A DNA stretch of 64,000 nucleotides from Agromyces cerinus subsp. cerinus (GTDB taxonomy: Bacteria > Actinomycetota > Actinomycetes > Actinomycetales > Microbacteriaceae): positions 248,001 to 312,000 of the forward strand of contig NZ_FSRJ01000001.1 in NCBI RefSeq assembly GCF_900142065.1. Reading direction: 5' to 3'. The translations under genes and the position numbers were made by a program. The notes under the pieces were generated by a model. It saw only the letters and a program-made list of their open reading frames with translations. It was not told where the DNA came from and did no database searches. This document shows, piece after piece, positions 57,998 through 64,000 of this stretch (position 1 is the first letter of the stretch; every line of letters begins with the position of its first letter).

Positions 57998-58269
57998 TGA
58001 AGAACTACATCGAACGCATCGCCGCCCGGACGATGCCGAGCGCCTATCGCAACCTTCGGATGCTTGCACGGGTCAACGCAAGCGACGAGACGATGCTCGC
58101 TCGGGTCATCGCCTATGAGAGCGAAGTGCGCGAGCTGCGCGCGGAACTCAACGAGGTCCGACGTGACAACCGGCGTGTCGTCGAACTCTACGACCTCGTC
58201 TTCGATCGTCTTCGCGAGGACATGCCGTTGCGTGCGCAGCCGGTGCCGACGAGCACCCGGAACGACTGA
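57997..58269 (+). CDS. Small coiled-coil protein of the export operon
   Basis: 90 residues. Basic start MKNYIERIAARTMPSAYRNLRML, then a heptad-like helix (YESEVRELRAELNEVRRDNRRVVELYDLVFDRL) predicted to coil, and a disordered tail. No catalytic motif. It overlaps the LicD fusion gene by one base (TGATG), so it is a genuine operon member. It may scaffold the GT or exporter complex. It resembles short DUF-type proteins seen in actinobacterial glycan loci (possibly DUF6752), but I cannot confirm the family. Confidence 0.7.
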   Translation: MKNYIERIAARTMPSAYRNLRMLARVNASDETMLARVIAYESEVRELRAELNEVRRDNRRVVELYDLVFDRLREDMPLRAQPVPTSTRND

Positions 58270-58280
58270 CGCCCGCCCTC

Positions 58281-58303
58281 GTCGGCTGAACCGTCGGCTG
58301 AAC
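58281..58303. repeat. 11-bp direct repeat in the convergent gap
   Basis: GTCGGCTGAAC at 58281-58291 is repeated at 58293-58303 with a single C between. The 41-base gap holds nothing else. Confidence 0.5.
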
Positions 58304-58310
58304 AGCCTGC

Positions 58311-59843
58311 TCAGCGGATCTGGAGGCTCAGGTTTCCATGGATGTTCGCGTACACGCGGAGGTCGCGGGCTCCCTCTGATCGCCCGCCGTGGCGGACTGC
58401 TCGAACTGCACGATGGTTGATCACGCCGAAGAGCTCGTTCCGCGCATTGAAGTCCCAGTAGCCGTCGGCCATCGGGAGCCCGTGACGCAGCGTCTCCGGG
58501 TCGACGAAGGCCACCGACCTCGCCGTCACCGAGGGGTAGTACGGGTCGTCGCTCACCTGCATCGTGGTCTCCGTCGGCACCAGCCACGTCATTGCCGTGT
58601 CGCGGGAGCGCAGGCCGATCCGACTCGATGCCGAGGCGATGTCGTCGTCGATCATGAGGAGCTCGGGGCCGAGCTCGCGTTCGAGTTCCGGCGTCAGCGC
58701 ACGGCGGACCTTCCCGCCGTCGATCCGTACATCGAGGAATCCGCCGTGGTGCGCCATCCAGGTGGTCGACGTCTCGAGTCTGACCCCGTCATTCCCGACT
58801 TCGACCGACGAGGCGAAGCTGATTCCGAGGATCCCGTCATCGAATGCTGCGAGCGACTCGACCAGGTCGGGCCGCCCGATCCGGAGCAGATGGGCCCGTG
58901 CCTGCAGGTGCTTCGGCAGGGAGCGCACGATCTCGGGGTCGGCGTAGTCCGAGACGAGCCGAGTCGCGTGCGCGAGCACCAGTGCCCGGTCGGCCGGTGA
59001 ACGTTGCAGGAGCGCCGGTCCGACTGCGGGCAGTACCCGCTCGCGGAACTGGAGTCCGAGGAGGAGTCCGCGCTGGCGTCGGGCGGTATCGCGATCGAGG
59101 CCGGCGGCGATGTGTTCGATGACGAGGCCGAGCGCCGTCCACCATTCCTCGACGTTCTCGCCGAAGCTCGTCGACGTCGTGCGCCCGTCGCGAACCCAGT
59201 GGTAGAACGGTTCATCGGAGCGGATCGCCACATGTGAGGTGTGGCGCGCGACATCGACATTGAAGTGCACGTCCTCCCACAGCTGTCGGCCGCCTTCCGG
59301 AAAGCGGACGGCATGTTCGCGCAGGAGCGCGACACGGTAGAGCTTGTGCGGGTTCGTCGGCACGAGCGGATGCGCGTCTTCGCGAAGACCGGCGTCGTCG
59401 TAGTTGCCGTCGAAGACGTCGAGGCCCCATTTCGCCTGGTCGGTCCGTGCTTCCTTACCCGCGAACACGTCGGCACCGGTGCGATCGAGTGTTTCGAGCG
59501 CATTCTCCAATGACGTCGGATAGAGCTCGTCGTCGTGGTCGGCGAACAGGACGAACTCGCCGGCGGCGAGATCGATTCCCACGTTGCGCGGGCGACTCGG
59601 CCATCCGGAGTGGTCGATGCGATGGAAGCGGGCGTTCGGCTGGCGCGCCGTGAGGTCGGCGATCCGTGCCGCGTCTTCCTCCGGCGATCCGTCGTCGACG
59701 ATGATGATCTCGAACTCGTCGGAGCGCAGAGTCTGGGCACGCAGCGAGCCGAACAGCCGCTCGAGCCCCTGGCCCGAACGGTAGGTGGGCACGACGATGC
59801 TGACCCGAGGGGCGACGGCCGGCTGGGCCTGCTGCTCAGGCAC
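58311..59843 (-). CDS. Glycosyltransferase family 2 with C-terminal domain, TarS-like (copy 2)
   Basis: 510 residues. GT-A part: VSIVVPTYRSGQGLERLFGSL, IIIVDDGSPEEDAARI near 46, SGWPSRPRNVGIDLAAGEFVLFADHDDELYP near 79-109 with the DHDD metal site, GKEARTD near 126, LVPTNPHKLYRVALLREH near 155 and a WEDVHFNV catalytic segment near 185. The PRNVG and (N/S)P-K-YR-ALL blocks match TarS/TarP enzymes that glycosylate wall teichoic acid. Residues 330-510 form a beta-rich C-terminal domain. It starts with GTG eight bases inside the end of the next gene upstream (59836-61737), to which it is paralogous. Confidence 0.82.
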   Translation of the reverse strand: MPEQQAQPAVAPRVSIVVPTYRSGQGLERLFGSLRAQTLRSDEFEIIIVDDGSPEEDAARIADLTARQPNARFHRIDHSGWPSRPRNVGIDLAAGEFVLFADHDDELYPTSLENALETLDRTGADVFAGKEARTDQAKWGLDVFDGNYDDAGLREDAHPLVPTNPHKLYRVALLREHAVRFPEGGRQLWEDVHFNVDVARHTSHVAIRSDEPFYHWVRDGRTTSTSFGENVEEWWTALGLVIEHIAAGLDRDTARRQRGLLLGLQFRERVLPAVGPALLQRSPADRALVLAHATRLVSDYADPEIVRSLPKHLQARAHLLRIGRPDLVESLAAFDDGILGISFASSVEVGNDGVRLETSTTWMAHHGGFLDVRIDGGKVRRALTPELERELGPELLMIDDDIASASSRIGLRSRDTAMTWLVPTETTMQVSDDPYYPSVTARSVAFVDPETLRHGLPMADGYWDFNARNELFGVINHRAVRAVRHGGRSEGARDLRVYANIHGNLSLQIR

Positions 59844-61737
59844 GGTCGACCGTCAGGTTCGCCGCGCCGTTCGCGACGCTCAGCGCCCAGGATGGGAGAC
59901 CGGGCGATCTCTCCGAGGGCCGCCACTGGTATCGTCCGGATTCGGAAGGGAGTTCGATGGTGGCGCGCGCGCCGTCCTCCGTCACCGCGTACCGGACCGG
60001 GAAGCGTGTCGCCGGGTGTTCCCGACGAAGGAGGCGCCGTGCCGTTCCGACGAGCTGTGAGCGGATTCCATCCCGGCGATACGTGAGCTCGACCTGGCCG
60101 TCGCCGGTTCCATCGCCGCTCACCGGGACGCCCGGGAGATCGACGGTGACGCTGGTCAGGCCGTCGTGCTGCACGACCGACATCGCCTTCGTCGGGGTCG
60201 ACCCATCGAACAACGAGGTCACCGTGCCGCCGAGGTCGATGCTGAGGAAGCCGTCGCGGTTCGTGTAGGCGACCGCAGGTCGGCCGTCGATCAGCGTCGG
60301 CAGCGCGGGGGTGCTCGCACGCAGGCGGGGCTGTTGCACGCGGCCGGCGCGGTGCATGCGCAGGAACACGTCCCACACCTGCGCGTCGAGCGCGACGCCG
60401 GCCGCGGCAGCGCGCACGTCGATCTGTCCGGCGACGCTCATCGAGAAGCGTGCCTCGTGACCGTCGTCGGTGCGTGAGACCTCGCGGGCCGTCGTTTCGC
60501 CGCCGGTGAGCCATGCGATGCGCGACGAGCGTCCGCGCACTGCGAACGCGCCCGAACTGGCGTCGAGTTCGTCGGTGACGTCGAAGTCGTCCGGGGTGCC
60601 GATGCGTCCGATCACCTCGGCAGGGACCGCCAGCACGCGTTCGTCGTCGATACGGAAGGTGCCGCCGCCGGGAAGCCGTCGCACGGTCGATGACGTGGCG
60701 GCGATGACCAGGCGACCCTGCTCCCACCGAACGGAGGTGAGCGTGGCCGGCTCGAATCGGTCGGTGCCAGCCGATTTGGCGACGTGTGCGAGCACCGCGG
60801 CATCACCGAGACGGAGCGCCCGTGCGACCGCGAGCGCACCGACATCCAACGCGGCATCGTCGGTGGGGTCCATGAACCGCGCCTGCAGTGCGCGCGCGCG
60901 TTCCTCGATGAGCTGGCGTTCCGACGCAGGGCGTCGTTCATGGGCCGGCACGAATGAGCTGAGCACCCGGCTCCGGTACTGGTGTCGTCGCAGTTGGTGG
61001 GACTGCAGCGAGTCGCGGCCGAGGTGCCGATCAGCTGACTCGAGCACCCGGTCGAGGTACTCCCACCATGCAGGGTCGGATCGCTTGAACGTCGTGGATC
61101 CGCTGCCGTCGGTCTGCACCCAGTGGTAGAACGGCACCGAGGTCAGGGTCGAGATGGTCGTCGCGTGGGCGGCGACCTCGATGTTGAAGAACGCGTCCTC
61201 CCAGAAGACCCGGCGCCCTTCGGGGAATCGTATGCCGTGTTGGCGGAGGAAGGCCGCTCGGTAGAGCTTGTGCGGGTTCATCGGGATCAACGGGTGCGCG
61301 TCTTCGCGACCGAGGTCCTGCTCACGGTCGCCGCGATAGGTGTCGAGGGCCCAACCCGGGTCGTGGGTGCGGGCCTCCTTGCCGTTCAAGACATCGGCAC
61401 CCGCGCGTCGGGCGAACTCGCTGGCCGCGCGGAGCGCGTCGGGATAGAGCTCGTCGTCGTGATCCATGAACAGGATGTACTCGCCGACGGCGAGGTCGGT
61501 GCCGACGTTCCTCGGACGTGAGGCCCACCCCGAGTTCTCGATCCGCTCGACTCGGACGTTCGGCCGGGTGGCTGCGATCCGCTGCAGTCGCGCCACGGTG
61601 TCATCGGGCGATCCGTCATCGACGAAGATGACCTCGAACTCCTCGGCGGGCATCGTCTGCGCATCGAGGGAGGCCACCAGCTTGTCGAGGCCGGGACCGG
61701 AGGAGTACGTCGCAACGACGACGCTGACCTTGAGCAT
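59836..61737 (-). CDS. Glycosyltransferase family 2 with C-terminal domain, TarS-like (copy 1)
   Basis: 633 residues. GT-A part VSVVVATYSSGPGLDKLVASL, VIFVDDGSPDDTVARL near 37, SGWASRPRNVGTDLAVGEYILFMDHDDELYP near 69-99, LNGKEARTHDPGW near 115, LIPMNPHKLYRAAFLRQHGIRFPEG near 148 and FWEDAFFNIEV near 175. It is longer than its neighbour, with two beta-rich segments (about 320-470 and 470-630) that look like tandem C-terminal sandwich domains, which in TarS help trimerisation and polymer binding. It likely glycosylates a phosphodiester polymer. It lies 54 bases downstream of the cytidylyltransferase gene. Confidence 0.82.
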   Translation of the reverse strand: MLKVSVVVATYSSGPGLDKLVASLDAQTMPAEEFEVIFVDDGSPDDTVARLQRIAATRPNVRVERIENSGWASRPRNVGTDLAVGEYILFMDHDDELYPDALRAASEFARRAGADVLNGKEARTHDPGWALDTYRGDREQDLGREDAHPLIPMNPHKLYRAAFLRQHGIRFPEGRRVFWEDAFFNIEVAAHATTISTLTSVPFYHWVQTDGSGSTTFKRSDPAWWEYLDRVLESADRHLGRDSLQSHQLRRHQYRSRVLSSFVPAHERRPASERQLIEERARALQARFMDPTDDAALDVGALAVARALRLGDAAVLAHVAKSAGTDRFEPATLTSVRWEQGRLVIAATSSTVRRLPGGGTFRIDDERVLAVPAEVIGRIGTPDDFDVTDELDASSGAFAVRGRSSRIAWLTGGETTAREVSRTDDGHEARFSMSVAGQIDVRAAAAGVALDAQVWDVFLRMHRAGRVQQPRLRASTPALPTLIDGRPAVAYTNRDGFLSIDLGGTVTSLFDGSTPTKAMSVVQHDGLTSVTVDLPGVPVSGDGTGDGQVELTYRRDGIRSQLVGTARRLLRREHPATRFPVRYAVTEDGARATIELPSESGRYQWRPSERSPGLPSWALSVANGAANLTVDRA

Positions 61738-61791
61738 GTGGCGGGTCTTTCTGTGACGGTCAGCAGTGCTGAGTGAGGGGGAGAAGCGCTG

Positions 61792-62487
61792 CTACTCGTC
61801 TTCGACGAGGTGCTCGACGATGAGCCGAGCCGTGCCGAGGTCTTGCGGGGTCGTGATCTTGATGTTGTTCACATGCCCCTCGACGATGCGCACCGAGGTT
61901 CCTGCGAACTCGGCGACGAGGTCGGCGTCGTCGCTCACGCGAGAGTACTCGGTCTCGACGGCCTGTCGATAGGCGTGATCGAGGAGCTCGCGCTTGAAGC
62001 CCTGCGGCGTCTGGCCGAGCCAGGAGTGCGATCGGTCGAGCGAACCCTCGATGAATCCGTCGTCGCTGACGAGCTTGACCTGCACCGTGCTGGGCATGCC
62101 GAGCATCGCGGCTCCGTGCTCGACCGTCGCCGAGACGACGCGCTCGATGAGCTCCGCCGTGGCGAACGGCCTGACGCCGTCGTGCGTGATCACGATGTCG
62201 CCCGTGGTCGCTTCGAGGCCGTTCATCGCGGAGAGGTGGCGCTCGGCGCCGCCGTGCACGAACGTCACCTCGAGTCCGCCCTCTTCGACGAGGATCCGCC
62301 GGTACTCGGCCTCGTGCTCGGGGCTCACGGTCACGACGACCTCGTCGATGATCGGCACCATCATCGACCGAACGGTGCGCTCGATGATGGTCATCCCGTC
62401 GAGTTCGACGAGCAGCTTGTTCGAGCCGAAACGCGTGCCCTTGCCGGCGCACGTGACGATCGCCGAAACCTTGTGTCCCTCGTACAT
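61792..62487 (-). CDS. IspD/TarI-family cytidylyltransferase
   Basis: 231 residues. VSAIVTCAGKGTRFGSNKLLVELDG at the N-terminus is the CTP-binding loop. HDGVRPFATAELIERVV near 93 is the classic IspD/TarI block, TPQGFKRELL near 142 binds substrate and SDDADLVAEFAGTSVRIVEGHVNNIKITTPQDL near 178-210 completes the family. In IspD it activates methylerythritol phosphate; in TarI, ribitol-5-phosphate. Within a glycan locus beside TarS-like transferases and a LicD fusion, a CDP-alditol role is more likely than isoprenoid synthesis. The usual PK(Q)F motif after the loop is altered to SNKLL. It overlaps the SDR gene by one base. Confidence 0.82.
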   Translation of the reverse strand: MYEGHKVSAIVTCAGKGTRFGSNKLLVELDGMTIIERTVRSMMVPIIDEVVVTVSPEHEAEYRRILVEEGGLEVTFVHGGAERHLSAMNGLEATTGDIVITHDGVRPFATAELIERVVSATVEHGAAMLGMPSTVQVKLVSDDGFIEGSLDRSHSWLGQTPQGFKRELLDHAYRQAVETEYSRVSDDADLVAEFAGTSVRIVEGHVNNIKITTPQDLGTARLIVEHLVEDE

Positions 62488-63272
62488 CAGACCACCTCTC
62501 GGATCGATCGGGCGAACTCGCGGATGCCGTCGAGTTCGGCGGCCTCGTCGAGCAGGTAGCCGCCGGAGGCTCCGAACAGACCGGCGTGCTCCGTGCGCAT
62601 GTCGCGACTGTACATCGCGGCGAACGGGTCGGCCGGTCCGGGGTCGTTCTGCGAGACGTCGATGCCGAATCCCTCGCGTGCGACGGTGTCGGCGCGGAGT
62701 GGCGGAGTGGCCAGGTTCAACGAATCGATGCCCGCCTCGAGCGCGACGCCGATGTCGTTCCAGAGGCGTCGGGCATCGTAGTACTGGAACTCGGCGTCGG
62801 GCCGGATGTGCTCCACGCGGTAGTCGTTCGCGAGATCGTAGATGATGCCCTTCTTCAGGCCGTCGCCGTACAGCTGAGGGAGCCGAATCACGAGGGTGTC
62901 GTGCGCGGCGGAGAGGCGCTGCTCCTGGTGGAGACGGTTGGCACCGTAGGGAGTGAGGTCCTCGGGGCTCAGCGGGGTCGACTCGGTCGGCGTCGAGCCG
63001 CCGGCGTACACGCAGACGGTCGACACGAGCACGAGCTTGCCGATGCGCACCGAGTCGAGGCGATCGGCGAGCGCGTCGATCTCGGCGAGATCCTCCGGTC
63101 CGTTGCGGTTGATCCGGTGGGAGTCTGCACGGTTGCCGGCGCTCACCACCAGATCGAACGACTCGTTCGCGATCTCGGCGATGTTCCGGGTGTTGTAGAC
63201 GGCATCGAACTCGTGGCGGGAAGCGAGGTTGGATCCGACGAAGCCGGTGTAACCGATGAGGGCGGTTCGCAC
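62487..63272 (-). CDS. SDR-family nucleotide-sugar or alditol dehydrogenase-like protein
   Basis: 261 residues from GTG 63272, preceded by AGGAAAGG. NAD-binding GYTGFVGSNLA near 7, FDLVVSAGNRADSHRINRNGP near 39, LVSTVCVYAGG near 82 and TPYGANRLHQE near 107. The last site has Tyr109 but Arg113 where extended SDRs have the catalytic lysine, so the reaction may differ or be lost. It is coupled to the IspD/TarI-type gene (one-base overlap), which suggests it makes or changes that enzyme's substrate. Its exact function is unknown. Confidence 0.72.
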   Translation of the reverse strand: MRTALIGYTGFVGSNLASRHEFDAVYNTRNIAEIANESFDLVVSAGNRADSHRINRNGPEDLAEIDALADRLDSVRIGKLVLVSTVCVYAGGSTPTESTPLSPEDLTPYGANRLHQEQRLSAAHDTLVIRLPQLYGDGLKKGIIYDLANDYRVEHIRPDAEFQYYDARRLWNDIGVALEAGIDSLNLATPPLRADTVAREGFGIDVSQNDPGPADPFAAMYSRDMRTEHAGLFGASGGYLLDEAAELDGIREFARSIREVV

Positions 63273-63330
63273 ATCTGCCTTTCCTAGTGGGGCGCTGACA
63301 GCTTTCCTCGAGAGGGGTGCTGACAGAAGG

Positions 63331-63336
63331 AGTGTA
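63331..63336 (-). promoter_or_regulatory. -10 element (TACACT) for the SDR-cytidylyltransferase operon
   Basis: On the minus strand TACACT lies 58 bases upstream of the GTG at 63272, in the 116-base gap after the ligase-like gene. Two similar 12-base copies (GGGGYGCTGACAG) at 63290-63301 and 63315-63327 lie between promoter and gene. Confidence 0.35.
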
Positions 63337-63388
63337 GTGGACACGGCTTCAGGGGCCGCTCGGATTCAGGGCGACGGAACGTCGGGAT

Positions 63389-64000
63389 TCACTCCCGCCG
63401 CAGGGCGTCGCGCCAGCTCATGTCGCGCGCGGCCTTGACCGCGCACACGACGAGCAGCATCCACCCGCCCTCGAAGAGGGCGAAGCTCTCGGCGAACGAG
63501 GTCACCGTGATCGCGACGAGCATGAGGGCGGGCCACACGTACACGACGCTGCGCCGCGTCGACGCGAGCAACCACGCGCGAACGAGGGCGACCCCGAGCA
63601 GCGCGATGAAGAGCAGCGCTCCGATCACGCCGACCTGGAAGTACACGTCGATGTAGGCGTTGAGCGCCGTGCCGTGAGCCCGGCCCGTGGCGAGCTCGAT
63701 CCACGTGTACGGCGGGGCATCCGGCCAGGGCCCGACCCAGCCCCAGCCCTGCAGCGGGTTGAGGTTCAGATACCGGGACAGCTCCCGCCAGACGTCGAGG
63801 CGCACGTCGAACTCGCTGCGTGCGTCGAGGAGCTCGATGATGCGGATGCGGAAGATCCACGCCGCGACGATCGTCACGACGCCGGTGACGAGCAGGGCGA
63901 TCTGCCAGCGCCAGCGCGTCGGCGCGGAGGCCTTCCGCAGGCCGTAGAGTGCCGCGAGCGCCAGCAGCGCGGCGCCGAGCGCGAACCAGGTCGTCGGCGA
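63389..64000 (-). CDS. O-antigen ligase/polymerase family membrane protein (C-terminal part)
   Basis: The frame is open to the right edge, so the N-terminal portion lies outside. The visible 203 residues contain a helix (ALLVTGVVTIVAAWIF), a periplasmic stretch with LDARSEFDVRLDVWRELSRYL and PLQGWGWVGPWP, a HGTALNAYIDVYFQVGVIGALLF block and two further helices. R-x-x-x-W followed by G-x-G-x-G-x-x and H-x-x-x-x-N-x-x-L is the Wzy_C/WaaL pattern. It would join or polymerise lipid-linked glycan units outside the membrane. Together with the Wzx-like protein it hints at a Wzx/Wzy-type route beside the ABC exporter. Confidence 0.82.
   Translation of the reverse strand, partial: SPTTWFALGAALLALAALYGLRKASAPTRWRWQIALLVTGVVTIVAAWIFRIRIIELLDARSEFDVRLDVWRELSRYLNLNPLQGWGWVGPWPDAPPYTWIELATGRAHGTALNAYIDVYFQVGVIGALLFIALLGVALVRAWLLASTRRSVVYVWPALMLVAITVTSFAESFALFEGGWMLLVVCAVKAARDMSWRDALRRE

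Noticed and set aside
61792-62487. Housekeeping IspD of isoprenoid synthesis
   Set aside because: The usual partner ispF is missing, the PKQF-type motif is altered and the gene is coupled to glycan genes; kept as IspD/TarI family with function open.

Overview
The window is one stretch of chromosome from a very GC-rich actinobacterium. The acyl-CoA carboxylase set (biotin-carrying alpha, beta, small epsilon), the rmlA-rmlB-rmlCD cluster with a fused rmlCD, the GlfT-type galactofuranosyl enzymes and many TANNNT-type promoters close to start codons all point to Actinomycetota, most likely Microbacteriaceae (Agromyces-like). That assignment is inferred from gene content; no rRNA or other taxonomic marker is present. 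No tRNA, rRNA, CRISPR array, transposase or prophage gene was seen.

Bases 1-8000 are a nucleoside-salvage block: the end of thymidine phosphorylase, adenosine deaminase and an orphan PTS IIA/IIB pair on the plus strand, facing purine nucleoside phosphorylase and a phospho-sugar mutase on the minus strand, then an Lpd-like quinone reductase without redox cysteines and an amino-acid permease. Bases 8000-12200 hold a lipoprotein and two tandem Tat-exported flavin amine oxidases.

Bases 12200-27600 are a conserved core: accA3-like gene, maf, RNA methyltransferase, a response regulator/histidine kinase pair, a frameshifted membrane protein, accE-accD, birA, a PH-domain protein, a DarT-like ADP-ribosyltransferase, gtrA, purK, purE and an LCP-family ligase. 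Much of it resembles the M. tuberculosis Rv3275c-Rv3285 order from memory, with the two-component block and the DarT-like gene as extra cargo.

From about 27660 to the right edge the window is a large cell-surface glycopolymer locus. It makes dTDP-L-rhamnose (rmlA, rmlB, fused rmlCD), probably dTDP-6-deoxy-L-talose (rhamnose 4-epimerase), a GDP-deoxysugar or GDP-3,6-dideoxyhexose (gmd, fcl/colC-like, colD-like with His in place of the PLP lysine) and UDP-galactofuranose (glf). It carries eight glycosyltransferases, among them GlfT1-like, GlfT2-like and two TarS-like enzymes, plus an acyltransferase, a LicD-methyltransferase fusion, an IspD/TarI-type cytidylyltransferase, a Wzm/Wzt-type ABC exporter, a Wzx-like flippase, an O-antigen-ligase-like protein cut by the window edge, and a repeat-rich secreted surface protein. 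Together with the LCP ligase these genes describe synthesis, decoration, export and wall attachment of one or more phosphodiester/galactofuranose-type glycopolymers.

The most unusual points are the ColD-type dehydratase in a Gram-positive glycopolymer locus, the LicD-methyltransferase fusion, the DarT-like protein with a zinc-knuckle N-terminus and no DarG partner, the dinucleotide frameshift near 18120 and the 64-bp higher-order tandem repeat that begins on that gene's stop codon.
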